A stretch of 64,000 nt of DNA from Betaproteobacteria bacterium HGW-Betaproteobacteria-22 (GTDB lineage: Bacteria > Pseudomonadota > Gammaproteobacteria > Burkholderiales > Methylophilaceae): assembly GCA_002842285.1 (NCBI GenBank), contig PHCJ01000009.1, positions 17,881-81,880 of the forward strand, given 5' to 3'. This document shows, piece after piece, positions 55,666-64,000 of the stretch; the stretch's first letter is position 1; every line of letters begins with the position of its first letter. The notes under the pieces are model-generated. The model worked only from the letters and a program-made list of their open reading frames with translations. It had not been told where the DNA came from and did not search any database. The translations under genes and the position numbers were made by a program.

Positions 55666-56037
55666 ATGTTTTTTAAAAGAAGTGACCGCGTTCAGAATAC
55701 GATAGACACGCTGGTTGGCGTTGATACAAAAATTGAAGGCAATGTTTGTTTTTCTGGCGGCTTGCGTGTTGATGGCACGGTGCAAGGTGCCGTGACTGAA
55801 CCTAATGGGAGCCCTAGCACACTAATCTTAAGTGAGCACGGGCGCATTGAGGGGGCTGTCACCGCCTCTAAATTGGTGATTAACGGCACAGTAATTGGGC
55901 CAATTAAAGCCAATCAGTTTATTGAGTTACAGACAAAAGCAAGAGTGACAGGTGATGTCTATTACAATTCGCTAGAGATGCACACAGGGGCGGTTATAGA
56001 AGGCAAGCTCGTTTATTTGGATGAGCCGCAGGTATGA
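55666..56037 (+). CDS. Bactofilin (polymer-forming cytoskeletal protein)
   Basis: 123 residues forming a right-handed beta-helix: IEGNVCFSGGLRVDGTVQGAV, EHGRIEGAVTASKLVINGTVIG and TKARVTGDVYYNSLEMHTGAVIEGKL. Bactofilins assemble without nucleotide and organise cell-wall or polar structures. It is preceded by a 127-bp gap and followed by erpA. Confidence 0.92.
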   Translation: MFFKRSDRVQNTIDTLVGVDTKIEGNVCFSGGLRVDGTVQGAVTEPNGSPSTLILSEHGRIEGAVTASKLVINGTVIGPIKANQFIELQTKARVTGDVYYNSLEMHTGAVIEGKLVYLDEPQV

Positions 56038-56118
56038 TGGCCGGTTTAAACTTAGCGCTCACACAAGATGATTAGCTAGCGCTACAACAAACAATTTAAT
56101 TGAATTTAGGAGTAAGTT

Positions 56119-56484
56119 ATGAGTACAGCAACTGATGTTCAAGCATTAGACATTCCAGCCCCTTTGGTGTTTACAGACAATGCAGCCAGAAAGGTAAAAG
56201 AATTGATAGAGGAGGAGGGAACTCCCGACCTTAAATTACGTGTTTTTGTAAGCGGTGGCGGCTGCTCAGGTTTTCAGTACGGCTTTACATTTGAAGAAGA
56301 AGTCAATGAAGACGATACGCAGGTAGAAAAAGACACGGTGACATTATTGATTGATCCGATGAGCCTGCAATATTTGATGGGCGCTGAAATCGACTATCAA
56401 GATAGCTTGCAGGGTTCGCAATTTGTGATTCGTAACCCTAATGCCCAAACCACCTGCGGTTGTGGATCTTCATTTTCGGTATAG
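56119..56484 (+). CDS. erpA: Iron-sulfur cluster insertion protein ErpA
   Basis: A-type carrier that delivers Fe-S clusters to apo-proteins. 121 residues with the three conserved cysteines: C49 in [11 protein letters not shown] and C113, C115 in TTCGCGSSF. Standard length. It ends a conserved argC-bactofilin-erpA block; in many betaproteobacteria anmK follows, here separated by nhaA and gltA. Confidence 0.95.
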   Translation: MSTATDVQALDIPAPLVFTDNAARKVKELIEEEGTPDLKLRVFVSGGGCSGFQYGFTFEEEVNEDDTQVEKDTVTLLIDPMSLQYLMGAEIDYQDSLQGSQFVIRNPNAQTTCGCGSSFSV

Positions 56485-56644
56485 TTTTCTATCCTAAATA
56501 GAATGTTATTATTTATTAGATTCAAGGCCTTGTTTTAATTTACAGACTTGGGTCTTACGCGCGGATTGCTTAACTCAAAGTGGTCACTAGAGCCATTCGC
56601 TTCGTCTTGGGTTCACTTTATTGGTGTTTCTAAGAGGATTTACA

Positions 56645-56756
56645 TTTAACCCAGATTTTCCATTAGGACTTGCCAGCGGCTGATAATCAACACTATAGCC
56701 AACAAGTTGATATTCAAGTAGATGTAAAATCGCCTAAAGGGAAATCTGGGTTTAAC
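56645..56756. repeat. MITE-like repeat, copy B
   Basis: About 112 bp with terminal inverted repeats: TTTAACCCAGATTTTCC at the left and the complement of GGGAAATCTGGGTTTAAC at the right. The left 70 bp match copy A (4301-4372, opposite strand), sharing GATAATCAACACTA and AGCCAACAAGTTG. It lies just upstream of nhaA, ending 30 bp before its ATG, so it occupies the promoter region. The rest of the 302-bp spacer behind erpA holds nothing recognised. Confidence 0.72.
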
Positions 56757-56786
56757 ATTGATTGCTGAAAGACGAATATTCAAACT

Positions 56787-58163
56787 ATGGCTAAGCATCA
56801 TCAAGAAGTAAACAGTTATGAAGAAGGTGTGATTTACGCACCATGGGAAAAAAAATTTAGCCGCATTCTAACGCCATTTCAGGAGTTTGTGCACGGACAA
56901 ACGACAAGTGGTTTCCTGTTGATGGGTACTGCGATTATCGCGTTATTCATGGCCAATAGTGCTGCGCTATCAGAAACTTATCAGCACATTATCCACACCA
57001 TGGTTGGTTTGGGTATAGGCAGTTGGAAACTGGAAATGAGCTTGCATCATTGGGTAAATGATGCGCTGATGGCTTTGTTTTTCTTTTTGGTTGGCATGGA
57101 GCTAAAGCGTGAAATCATGGTGGGCGAGCTTTCGGATTTGCGTAAGGCAGCATTACCAATCGTCGCCGCCATAGGTGGAATGCTAGTACCTGCACTCATT
57201 TTTTTCTTCATGAACCCGACAGGTGATGCGAGCCGTGGCTGGGGTATCCCAATGGCAACAGATATTGCATTTGCAGTAGGCGCCATGGTGTTGCTCGGTA
57301 AAAGAGTTCCTAAAGCTTTGGTGACCTTTCTCGTCGCACTGGCGATTGTGGATGACTTGGGTGCGGTGCTGGTCATTGCAATCTTTTACACAAAAGAGTT
57401 GATGCCAGTGTGGCTAGGTGTCGCTGGTGGCCTGTTTGGCGTACTTGTGTTCTTCAATATCATAGGCATTCGTAAAACAATCCCCTATTTTCTGATCGCC
57501 GTACTGTTGTGGTATGCGGTTCTGCAATCAGGTGTGCATGCCACTCTGGCCGGGGTGCTGGGTGCTTTCACTGTACCAGCGCGACCAAAATATGATCCGT
57601 CATTATTCGTGAATAGATTGAGAGGCTTGGCTGAAAGCTTCAAAAAAGGTTTGGAATCAGGCAAGAACATCATGACCAATCACCACTTGCAGGCAGTTGC
57701 ACAGTCATTGGAAACGGATGTAAATTACGTGCAGACACCTTTGCAGAGCCTGGAACATCACTGGCATGTGCCAGTGGCTTTCTTTGTAATTCCTGTTTTT
57801 GCCTTGTTTAATGCGGGTGTGCCTTTGCAGTTTTCTTCCTGGGCCAGTGTATTCTCTGACCCCATTATGCTGGGTGTAACGTTTGGACTGGTGTTAGGTA
57901 AGTTTCTCGGTATCACAGGCGCTTGCTGGATATTCCTGAGGCTAGGTTTATCCAGGTTGCCTACAGGCGTAAGATTTACTCAAATCGCAGGTGTTGCCGT
58001 ACTCAGTGGCATCGGTTTTACCATGTCTATTTTTGTGGCGGAGCTGGCATACGCCACACATCCTGAATACCTCATTATGGCTAAGATTGGCATTTTAACG
58101 GCATCATTGCTGGCTGGCGCAATAGGATTTGTATGGTTGTGGTTAGTTGCATCAAAAAAATAG
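56787..58163 (+). CDS. nhaA: Na+/H+ antiporter NhaA
   Basis: 458 residues, longer than the 388 of E. coli mainly through a hydrophilic loop insert (SLFVNRLRGLAESFKKGLES to about residue 325). The ion-binding pair is present in ALAIVDDLGAVLVIAIFYT (DD), and ATDIAFAVGAMVLLGKR carries the other conserved Asp. About eleven helices. It exports Na+ in exchange for protons and stands alone, directly behind a MITE-like repeat. An NhaR-like gene lies 44 kb away. Confidence 0.94.
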   Translation: MAKHHQEVNSYEEGVIYAPWEKKFSRILTPFQEFVHGQTTSGFLLMGTAIIALFMANSAALSETYQHIIHTMVGLGIGSWKLEMSLHHWVNDALMALFFFLVGMELKREIMVGELSDLRKAALPIVAAIGGMLVPALIFFFMNPTGDASRGWGIPMATDIAFAVGAMVLLGKRVPKALVTFLVALAIVDDLGAVLVIAIFYTKELMPVWLGVAGGLFGVLVFFNIIGIRKTIPYFLIAVLLWYAVLQSGVHATLAGVLGAFTVPARPKYDPSLFVNRLRGLAESFKKGLESGKNIMTNHHLQAVAQSLETDVNYVQTPLQSLEHHWHVPVAFFVIPVFALFNAGVPLQFSSWASVFSDPIMLGVTFGLVLGKFLGITGACWIFLRLGLSRLPTGVRFTQIAGVAVLSGIGFTMSIFVAELAYATHPEYLIMAKIGILTASLLAGAIGFVWLWLVASKK

Positions 58164-58361
58164 ACTAAGGAAACACCGAACAAGTGGCCAGGGGCAATGA
58201 AGTTGCCCCGCAGGGATTCCGACTTTCTATGTGTTAAAGCGCATGAAAGGTCGTATATGGTTCAGGTCACAGGCTAACCTTTAGGTGATGCCGTAACTAA
58301 TAAACCGCGCAACGCGGCAATTCGCTCGCGTAGGTACTTATTAACGTCCTTCCCTAACAGG

Positions 58362-58388
58362 CTTATCCAGACGAAACAACTGGATAAG
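58362..58388. other. Perfect hairpin downstream of gltA
   Basis: CTTATCCAG (58362-58370) and CTGGATAAG (58380-58388), 9-bp arms with a 9-nt loop, 8 bp from the gltA stop. No U-tract follows, so it may be a processing or barrier structure rather than a classic terminator. A second small stem GGGGCAA/TTGCCCC lies at 58191-58209 near the nhaA stop. Confidence 0.55.
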
Positions 58389-58395
58389 CTAGAGA

Positions 58396-59694
58396 CTAGC
58401 GTTGGTCGAGCGGTAGAAACTCACGCGCTTGTGAGCCTGTGTACAGCTGTCTAGGCCTGCCAATTTTCGATTGTGGGTCCGCGTGCATCTCTGACCATTG
58501 CGCAACCCATCCAGCTGTTCTGGCTAATGCAAACACCGCAGTAAACATCGTATTCGGGATGCCCATTGCACGCATGACGATTCCGCTATAGAAATCTACA
58601 TTAGGGTATAACCTGCGAGAAACAAAATACTCGTCTTCTAGAGCAATTTTTTCTAGCATCATGGCCAATTTAAATAACGGGTCATTGTTGAGGCCAAGTG
58701 CATCAAGTACTTCGTGGCAGGTCTTACGCATAATTGCAGCGCGTGGATCCATATTACGATATACACGGTGACCAAAGCCCATTAATCTGAAGCTGTCAGT
58801 TTTATCCTTGGCGCGGTTGATGAACTCACCGATACGTGAGGCATCGCCTATTTCTTCCAGCATATTGAGCGTAGCTTCGTTAGCACCACCGTGGGCTGGC
58901 CCCCAAAGTGAGGCAATCCCGGCAGAAATGCAGGCAAACGGGTTGGCGCCACTGGATCCGACTAGCCGTACTGTGGAGGTTGAGGCATTCTGTTCGTGAT
59001 CTGCATGTAGAATCAAAATGCGTTCAAATGCCTTGGCCAAGATGGGATTTGGTACATACTCTTCACATGGCGTGGCAAACATCATGTACATAAAGTTTTC
59101 CGCGTAACTTAGGTGATTCTGTGGATACATGAATGGCTGTCCACTGATGTATTTGTAACTCCATGCAGCAATGGTGGGTACCTTGGCCAGCAAACGGTGC
59201 GCGGATATTTCACGGTGCCTTGGGTCTAGAATCTCCATGTTGTTAAAATAAAATGCTGAGAGCGACCCAACCACACCCACCATGACCGCCATAGGATGTG
59301 CGTCTCGTCTGTAGCCTCGGAAAATATTATTGAGCTGATCATGCAGCATGGTGCTGCCAGTAATTTTTTTGGTGAAACGCTGCTTTTCTGCTGCATTGGG
59401 TAGATCGCCATGCATCAGAAGATATGCAACTTCCAAATAATCACAATGTTCTGCAAGCTGTTCTATTGGATATCCACGATGAAACAGCAAACCTTTTTCA
59501 CCGTCGATGAAGGTGATATTCGAATTGCATGCAGCGGTCGACATAAAACCTGGGTCATAAGTGAATATGCCATGCTGTCCTAGTGAGCGTATGTCTATGA
59601 CGCTGTTGCCTAGGGTGCCTGCTAGCACAGGTAGCTCGATTGGAGCATTGCCGTTATCGAAGCTAAGTGTAACTTTGGTCGGTTGATTGTTCAT
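58396..59694 (-). CDS. gltA: Citrate synthase (type II)
   Basis: Condenses acetyl-CoA with oxaloacetate. 432 residues with [19 protein letters not shown] (catalytic His), [15 protein letters not shown] (second His) and [16 protein letters not shown] (catalytic Asp). Length and NADH-sensitive type II features fit the hexameric form. Monocistronic. In Methylophilaceae the TCA cycle is often incomplete, so this enzyme likely serves glutamate synthesis. Confidence 0.96.
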   Translation of the reverse strand: MNNQPTKVTLSFDNGNAPIELPVLAGTLGNSVIDIRSLGQHGIFTYDPGFMSTAACNSNITFIDGEKGLLFHRGYPIEQLAEHCDYLEVAYLLMHGDLPNAAEKQRFTKKITGSTMLHDQLNNIFRGYRRDAHPMAVMVGVVGSLSAFYFNNMEILDPRHREISAHRLLAKVPTIAAWSYKYISGQPFMYPQNHLSYAENFMYMMFATPCEEYVPNPILAKAFERILILHADHEQNASTSTVRLVGSSGANPFACISAGIASLWGPAHGGANEATLNMLEEIGDASRIGEFINRAKDKTDSFRLMGFGHRVYRNMDPRAAIMRKTCHEVLDALGLNNDPLFKLAMMLEKIALEDEYFVSRRLYPNVDFYSGIVMRAMGIPNTMFTAVFALARTAGWVAQWSEMHADPQSKIGRPRQLYTGSQAREFLPLDQR

Positions 59695-59771
59695 GGTGTA
59701 TCTTATGCTTTAATTCATTATCTAATCGGTCATTATACTTTATCCATGCCTTGTAATGAACGCTTGCTATT

Positions 59772-60872
59772 TCAAACCTGGTAGATTGCTCCGAGTATGC
59801 GAGAGCCTGCCGCACCTGTGACTGTAGTTAGATTGGCAGTTTCTCCAGCCAGACATTTTTTTGCAAGCCATGCAAAAGCAATGGCTTCAACCCAGTCCAC
59901 CCCTATGCCTAAAATCTCAGTAGATTTAATGGGTATATGTTTAAAGCACTGCTGTAAATCATGTTTTAACAGGCTGTTTTTCTCGCCACCGCCACACAGA
60001 TAAATTTCGTCTGTATCCGCACAATAATGATGGATTGCGTCATGAATTGAATATGCAGTGAGCGCCACTAAAGTGCGTGCCACATCGCTAGGCGCGTAAT
60101 GAGATTTAAGTAAATGCTGGCTTAGCCATGAAAGATTAAATAAATCGCGGCCAGTACTTTTTGGAATGGACTTGCTGAAGTAGCCATCTTTTAGCATGGC
60201 GGCTAACAATGGCTCAATAATCTGACCAGTGCGAGCCCAGGCGCCGTCCTCGTCATAGTCCAAGGCAAGATGTTTGCTAACCCAAGCGTCGAGCAGCATA
60301 TTGCCTGGACCTGAATCAAAACCAAATACCGTACCTGACTTTCCAAGATAAGTGATGTTGGCAATGCCGCCGATATTAACGATTGCCCTGTTTTGAGTCT
60401 GGCTGGAAAATACCGCCTGGTGAAATGCCGGAACCAAGGGCGCACCCTGTCCGCCAGCCGCAATATCCCTGCTTCTAAAGTCAGAAATAACGCGGATGCC
60501 GGTCAATTCTGCCAGAAGCGCCGCATTGCAGATTTGTAATGTGAACCCCAATTCAGGACGATGGCGAATCGTTTGCCCATGTGCCCCTATGGCGCTGATT
60601 TCATTCTTTTCTGTGTGTGCTTTGCGTAGCAGCTGCTCAACTACTAGCGCATAAAGAGATGCAAGCTTGTTCGCGATTAATGCTGAGGTTTCTAATTCAT
60701 TATGGGTGGGGTGTTGCAGAGAAAGGATGCTAGTACGCAGTTTGGCAGGGTAAGCGATAAAATGCTGCTGGACAAGCGTGACCTGACCGTCTTCACCAAT
60801 CTTGACTAACGCAGCATCTACGCCATCAAGACTGGTGCCGGACATGAGTCCAATGAAAAGATTGTCAGCCAT
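59772..60872 (-). CDS. anmK: Anhydro-N-acetylmuramic acid kinase
   Basis: Phosphorylates and opens 1,6-anhydro-MurNAc to MurNAc-6-phosphate in cell-wall recycling. 366 residues: GLMSGTSLDGVDAALV, AIGAHGQTIRHRPE, VNIGGIANITYLG and DSGPGNMLLDAW, and the C-terminal IYLCGGGEKNSLL. It starts 25 bp after the M23 peptidase gene on the same strand; both act on peptidoglycan. Confidence 0.95.
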   Translation of the reverse strand: MADNLFIGLMSGTSLDGVDAALVKIGEDGQVTLVQQHFIAYPAKLRTSILSLQHPTHNELETSALIANKLASLYALVVEQLLRKAHTEKNEISAIGAHGQTIRHRPELGFTLQICNAALLAELTGIRVISDFRSRDIAAGGQGAPLVPAFHQAVFSSQTQNRAIVNIGGIANITYLGKSGTVFGFDSGPGNMLLDAWVSKHLALDYDEDGAWARTGQIIEPLLAAMLKDGYFSKSIPKSTGRDLFNLSWLSQHLLKSHYAPSDVARTLVALTAYSIHDAIHHYCADTDEIYLCGGGEKNSLLKHDLQQCFKHIPIKSTEILGIGVDWVEAIAFAWLAKKCLAGETANLTTVTGAAGSRILGAIYQV

Positions 60873-60897
60873 ATCGCTAACCTAAGGCAGTGCTTGC

Positions 60898-62295
60898 CTA
60901 CTCTAATGATGCGATGTTGGTCGAGCTTAATAAGCTTAACTGAACAGTGCGTTCAGCGCTAGCTTGTTCAAACGCAGCCTTGTTGCTTGCGTTAATTGCA
61001 TTGGTTCTGGGTAATGCCACTTTCATAGGGTCACGGTGCTGACCGTTAACCAAAAACTCATAATGCAGGTGAGGGCCAGTCGCCACGCCAGTCATGCCGA
61101 CAAAGCCGATAATGGCGCCTTGGCTAATGCGTGCGCCGCGACGTAATCCTGATGAGAAACGAGAAAGGTGGCCATATAGGGTGCTGATGCCATTGGCATG
61201 CTTAAGGATGATGACATTGCCGTAGCCGCCCTTCTGGCCAACAAAATCAACGATGCCGTCGGCAGAGGCTTTGATTCTGGTGCCTGTAGGCGCTGCAAAA
61301 TCAACGCCTTTGTGCGCTCTAACTTTTTGTAGCACGGGATGATAACGCGCTGTGCTAAAGCCGGAGCTTACGCGGCTGAACTCTAGAGGCGAACGTAAGA
61401 ATGACTTATGAACACTCTTGCCTTCAGGCGTGTAGTATTGCATTTGATTGTTGCCATCACGCAAACCAATGGCGCGATATGTTTTACCGTTATTGACAAA
61501 TTCAGCCGCCAGCACATCACCAGCTTTCACTAATTCGCCTTGATCGTAAAGCCCCTCATATACCACATTAAAGCGATCGCCTTTTCTTAGGTCGGTGTGG
61601 AAGTTAATCTCGCTTTCAAAGATATCTGCAAGCTGGATGGCGATGTGATCAGGAATGTTTGCACTATCTGTTGCCGCAAATAAAGAAGAATTTATTTTTG
61701 CAGATTTTAATATCGGCTCACTCGTGAGGGTGCGCGAATCCTTGCTACTTTCGTAACCATCTTCAGTCTTAACCAAGTTAATCAGCTGGTTATTATTTAA
61801 TACAAATTCAAGCTGAATTAAATTGCCGTCTAGATCTGTTTCTGCCTTTATTTGCCTGCCAGGAATCAGGCCGCCGGCAATTTCGCTTGCTGTATTATCT
61901 GAACGGATAAACTCAAACGCGCTGCGGTTACGAATGTTTAATCGCGTCAAAATACTATTGAGCGTGTCATCGCGACGCACATGATCTTTGTACCAAAAAG
62001 TTTGAGATAAACTTTCATCCGGATAAGAAGTGTTATTTTCAAGTGGCAACGCAATTTCCTCGATCACCATGGAGGTAGGTACGTCATTCAGGTTTTGAGG
62101 CGCAATACCGAAAGCGGTGTAGATGCCAAATAGCGGCAGGCAAGAGATTGCGAGTATCCAGCGCAACTTAAATTTGCGAAGATAAAATTTGCGAAGTTGT
62201 AATGCGGGTGTAAGCTTGCCTTCAGCTTTACCGGTGTTTTGCGCTAAAATAGAAGTTTGCGTTAAATTGATTTGACGTGGCTCGTTAATTTTCAC
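60898..62295 (-). CDS. M23 family peptidoglycan endopeptidase
   Basis: 465 residues: short cytoplasmic N-terminus, one membrane helix (about 44-66, WILAISCLPLFGIYTAFGIA), a Csd3/OapA-like and second N-terminal domain (about 95-300), then the M23 LytM domain with zinc-binding HKGVDFAAPTG and HLHYEFLVNGQHRDP and YGHLSRFS. All metal residues look intact, so it likely cleaves cross-links during growth. Divergent from tyrS with a 107-bp gap; anmK follows. Confidence 0.92.
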   Translation of the reverse strand: MKINEPRQINLTQTSILAQNTGKAEGKLTPALQLRKFYLRKFKLRWILAISCLPLFGIYTAFGIAPQNLNDVPTSMVIEEIALPLENNTSYPDESLSQTFWYKDHVRRDDTLNSILTRLNIRNRSAFEFIRSDNTASEIAGGLIPGRQIKAETDLDGNLIQLEFVLNNNQLINLVKTEDGYESSKDSRTLTSEPILKSAKINSSLFAATDSANIPDHIAIQLADIFESEINFHTDLRKGDRFNVVYEGLYDQGELVKAGDVLAAEFVNNGKTYRAIGLRDGNNQMQYYTPEGKSVHKSFLRSPLEFSRVSSGFSTARYHPVLQKVRAHKGVDFAAPTGTRIKASADGIVDFVGQKGGYGNVIILKHANGISTLYGHLSRFSSGLRRGARISQGAIIGFVGMTGVATGPHLHYEFLVNGQHRDPMKVALPRTNAINASNKAAFEQASAERTVQLSLLSSTNIASLE

Positions 62296-62402
62296 GCGCA
62301 GACCTTAAAGAAATATATTGCGGTCGTAAATACTAACAGAAAATGTCACGAAAACAAGTAAATGAGTGGTAAAAAATAATTGAGTTTAAGGAAATAGGGC
62401 AC

Positions 62403-63602
62403 GTGAATATTGATATCAACCAACAGTTGGCCGTAATTAAGCGTGGTGCGGACGAGCTTTTAATTGAGTCTGAGCTGGTAGAGAAGCTTAAAAAAGGGCG
62501 ACCACTAAGAATTAAAGCAGGTTTCGACCCCACTGCACCAGACCTGCACTTGGGCCATACTGTACTGATAAACAAGTTGCGCCAATTTCAGGAGCTTGGT
62601 CATCACGTGCTGTTTCTGATAGGCGACTTCACCGGCATGATAGGCGACCCCACGGGTAAAAGTACGACTCGCCCGCCGCTTACTGAGGCGCAGGTGCAGG
62701 AGAACGCAAAATCTTATGCCTCCCAGGTATTCAAGATTCTGAAGCCGGAGCAGACTGAGGTAGTGTTCAATTCAAAATGGCTCACGGAGTTAGGCGCTGC
62801 AGGCATGATTAAATTGGCGGCCAGTTATACTGTGGCACGCATGCTAGAGCGTGATGATTTCACCAAGCGCTTCAAGGGTAATCAGTCTATTGCTATTCAC
62901 GAATTTTTATATCCACTATTACAGGGCTATGACTCTGTTGCGTTGAATGCTGATGTTGAATTGGGAGGCACCGACCAGAAGTTCAACCTGTTGATGGGGC
63001 GAGAGTTACAGAAACAGGCGGGTCAGAGTCAGCAGTGCGTATTGACCATGCCGCTACTTGAAGGTCTGGATGGCGTGAATAAGATGTCCAAGTCTTTGGG
63101 CAACTATATAGGTATCGCGGAAGCGCCTGAAATTATCTTTGCCAAATTAATGTCTATTTCAGATGAATTGATGTGGCGATATATAGAGTTGTTGTCGTTT
63201 GCGTCTTTGGAAACCATCGCGCAGTGGAAAGCTCAGGTTGCTGCAGGTGGAAACCCTCGTAATATTAAAGTGCGTTTTGCGCAGGAAATTGTGACGCGCT
63301 TCCATAGCGCTGAAAGTGCTGAAAAAGCATTGCAGGACTTTCAGACCCGCTCTAAAGGTGGCATTCCAGAAGAGGTGCCTGAAGTTGCGGTAACAATTGA
63401 CGCCGAAACTATAGGCGTTGCCCAGTTGCTAAAACTTGCTGGTCTAGTGGCAAGCACATCGGAAGCATTTAGAGCCATAGAGCAGGGCGGTATTAAGTTG
63501 GATGGCGAGAAGGTTTCAGACAAAACGCTTGCCATCGCTAAAGGTGTAAGTGTGGTTGCGCAGGTAGGTAAGCGAAAATTTGCCAGAATTACAGTGAGTT
63601 AA
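62403..63602 (+). CDS. tyrS: Tyrosyl-tRNA synthetase
   Basis: 399 residues with a GTG start. Class I motifs: [14 protein letters not shown] (HIGH variant HLGH), GFDPTAPD before it, [11 protein letters not shown], and a C-terminal S4-like domain ([14 protein letters not shown]). The sequence type resembles the TyrZ-like branch rather than E. coli TyrS. It is the last gene before the rRNA promoters; no clear terminator is visible in the spacer after it. Confidence 0.95.
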   Translation: MNIDINQQLAVIKRGADELLIESELVEKLKKGRPLRIKAGFDPTAPDLHLGHTVLINKLRQFQELGHHVLFLIGDFTGMIGDPTGKSTTRPPLTEAQVQENAKSYASQVFKILKPEQTEVVFNSKWLTELGAAGMIKLAASYTVARMLERDDFTKRFKGNQSIAIHEFLYPLLQGYDSVALNADVELGGTDQKFNLLMGRELQKQAGQSQQCVLTMPLLEGLDGVNKMSKSLGNYIGIAEAPEIIFAKLMSISDELMWRYIELLSFASLETIAQWKAQVAAGGNPRNIKVRFAQEIVTRFHSAESAEKALQDFQTRSKGGIPEEVPEVAVTIDAETIGVAQLLKLAGLVASTSEAFRAIEQGGIKLDGEKVSDKTLAIAKGVSVVAQVGKRKFARITVS

Positions 63603-63657
63603 TCTACTCAATCTATCGATTCAATTGTAACAATTTTGTAACAGGGCAAATAATCGC

Positions 63658-63685
63658 TTGACCAAACTTTTAAGCCCTGTAGAAT
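63658..63685 (+). promoter_or_regulatory. rRNA operon promoter P1
   Basis: TTGACC (63658-63663), 16-bp spacer, TAGAAT (63680-63685), followed by the GC-rich discriminator GCGCGCC. The discriminator and the following CTTCGCTG are repeated after P2. Confidence 0.8.
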
Positions 63686-63769
63686 GCGCGCCTTCGCTGA
63701 TGAAACAAGTCGGTGGAACGTAGTAAGTAGCGCAATCAACAACGATTTAAATATATTTTTAGATTGGGG

Positions 63770-63797
63770 TTGACGAGATTTAAAACCTCTGTAAAAT
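63770..63797 (+). promoter_or_regulatory. rRNA operon promoter P2
   Basis: TTGACG (63770-63775), 16 bp, TAAAAT (63792-63797), discriminator GCGCGCC. AT-rich UP-like sequence (63745-63763) precedes it. Confidence 0.85.
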
Positions 63798-63890
63798 GCG
63801 CGCCTTCGCTGTGAAACTTGCGGCGAATGTGCGGCAAAGAGCAGTCAATTTTAACTAGTAAATATTTCAGAAATATTTTGCAAATTAAGA

Positions 63891-63918
63891 TTGACGGTTT
63901 TAAAAAGCGCTGTATAAT
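63891..63918 (+). promoter_or_regulatory. rRNA operon promoter P3
   Basis: TTGACG (63891-63896), 16 bp, perfect TATAAT (63913-63918), then GCGCACC. An AT-rich UP-like region (63855-63885) precedes it. It is the strongest of the three by consensus. Confidence 0.88.
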
Positions 63919-63984
63919 GCGCACCTCGTTAACGCAAAGCGGTAACGAGAAACGAAACGAAGTGATACACTTTGATTTTGAAAC

Positions 63985-63996
63985 TGATCTTTAACA
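63985..63996 (+). promoter_or_regulatory. rRNA antitermination boxA
   Basis: TGATCTTTAACA closely matches the boxA consensus TGCTCTTTAACA that loads NusB/NusE in rRNA leaders. It shows that a 16S rRNA gene follows just outside the window. Confidence 0.8.
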
Positions 63997-64000
63997 ATAT

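Noticed and set aside
58191..58209. GGGGCAA/TTGCCCC stem after nhaA as a terminator
   Set aside because: No U-tract follows the stem, so it is mentioned only beside the gltA hairpin and not called a terminator.
1..64000. CRISPR arrays, prophage, integrase or transposase genes
   Set aside because: No regularly spaced repeats with unique spacers and no proteins with phage, integrase or transposase signatures were found; the only mobile-type elements are the small non-coding repeats.

Overview
The window looks like the chromosome of a betaproteobacterial methylotroph of the family Methylophilaceae, most like Methylotenera. Clues: moderate GC with many AT-rich spacers; an orphan pqqA (precursor of PQQ, the methanol dehydrogenase cofactor) with its own terminator; a 6-phosphogluconate dehydrogenase suited to a cyclic RuMP pathway; a split class II (B12-dependent) ribonucleotide reductase; and typical betaproteobacterial gene order (aroQ-accB-accC-prmA-zinc ribbon; rplM-rpsI-argC-bactofilin-erpA; hemC-hemD-hemX-hemY; gmk-rpoZ-spoT). 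The genus call is inference from gene content.

Layout. 1-2.5 kb: end of nrdJa and nrdJb, separated by a ~145 bp imperfect palindrome. 2.5-4.1 kb: gnd, then a spacer with a MITE-like repeat. 4.5-11.4 kb: a minus-strand sulfate uptake cluster (yezD-like gene, OprP-type porin, sbp, an EAL-domain gene, cysT, cysW, cysA). 11.7-18.1 kb: nhaR-like regulator, htpX, TerC/Alx, pqqA, oxyR, and a PAS sensor and GGDEF cyclase that look like one gene split by a frameshift. 18.4-25.9 kb: zinc-ribbon protein, prmA, accC, accB, aroQ, a TlpA-like thioredoxin, dsbD, cutA. 25.9-31.6 kb: fxsA, a ferredoxin-type flavin reductase, tetrapyrrole genes including a very short hemY, and a small channel-like membrane protein. 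31.7-36.5 kb: algR/algZ, argH, a FimV-like protein. 36.5-41.3 kb: hemW, a small conserved protein, rdgB, rph, and a PP2C phosphatase/Ser-Thr kinase pair. 41.6-48.2 kb: yicC, gmk, rpoZ, spoT, ridA, recG. 48.3-52.8 kb: an unrecognised exported protein, ubiC, ubiA and a second FimV/HubP-like protein. 53.1-63.6 kb: rplM, rpsI, argC, a coiled-coil membrane protein, bactofilin, erpA, a second MITE-like copy, nhaA, gltA, anmK, an M23 peptidase and tyrS. 63.65-64 kb: three tandem sigma70 promoters and a boxA, the leader of an rRNA operon whose 16S gene lies beyond the window.

Most of the window is housekeeping. I found no CRISPR array, prophage, integrase, transposase gene, tRNA or complete rRNA gene, and no clearly new defence or biosynthetic system. 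The points most worth checking are the MITE-like element shared by two distant spacers, the PAS/GGDEF split with an ATGA stop-start overlap behind a perfect FNR-type box, the EAL protein with an altered DDFG motif placed behind a terminator-like hairpin in the sulfate cluster, the truncated HemY, the orphan pqqA and the triplicated rrn promoters. Starts were chosen by ribosome-binding site, family alignment from memory and signal peptide position; no database search was possible.
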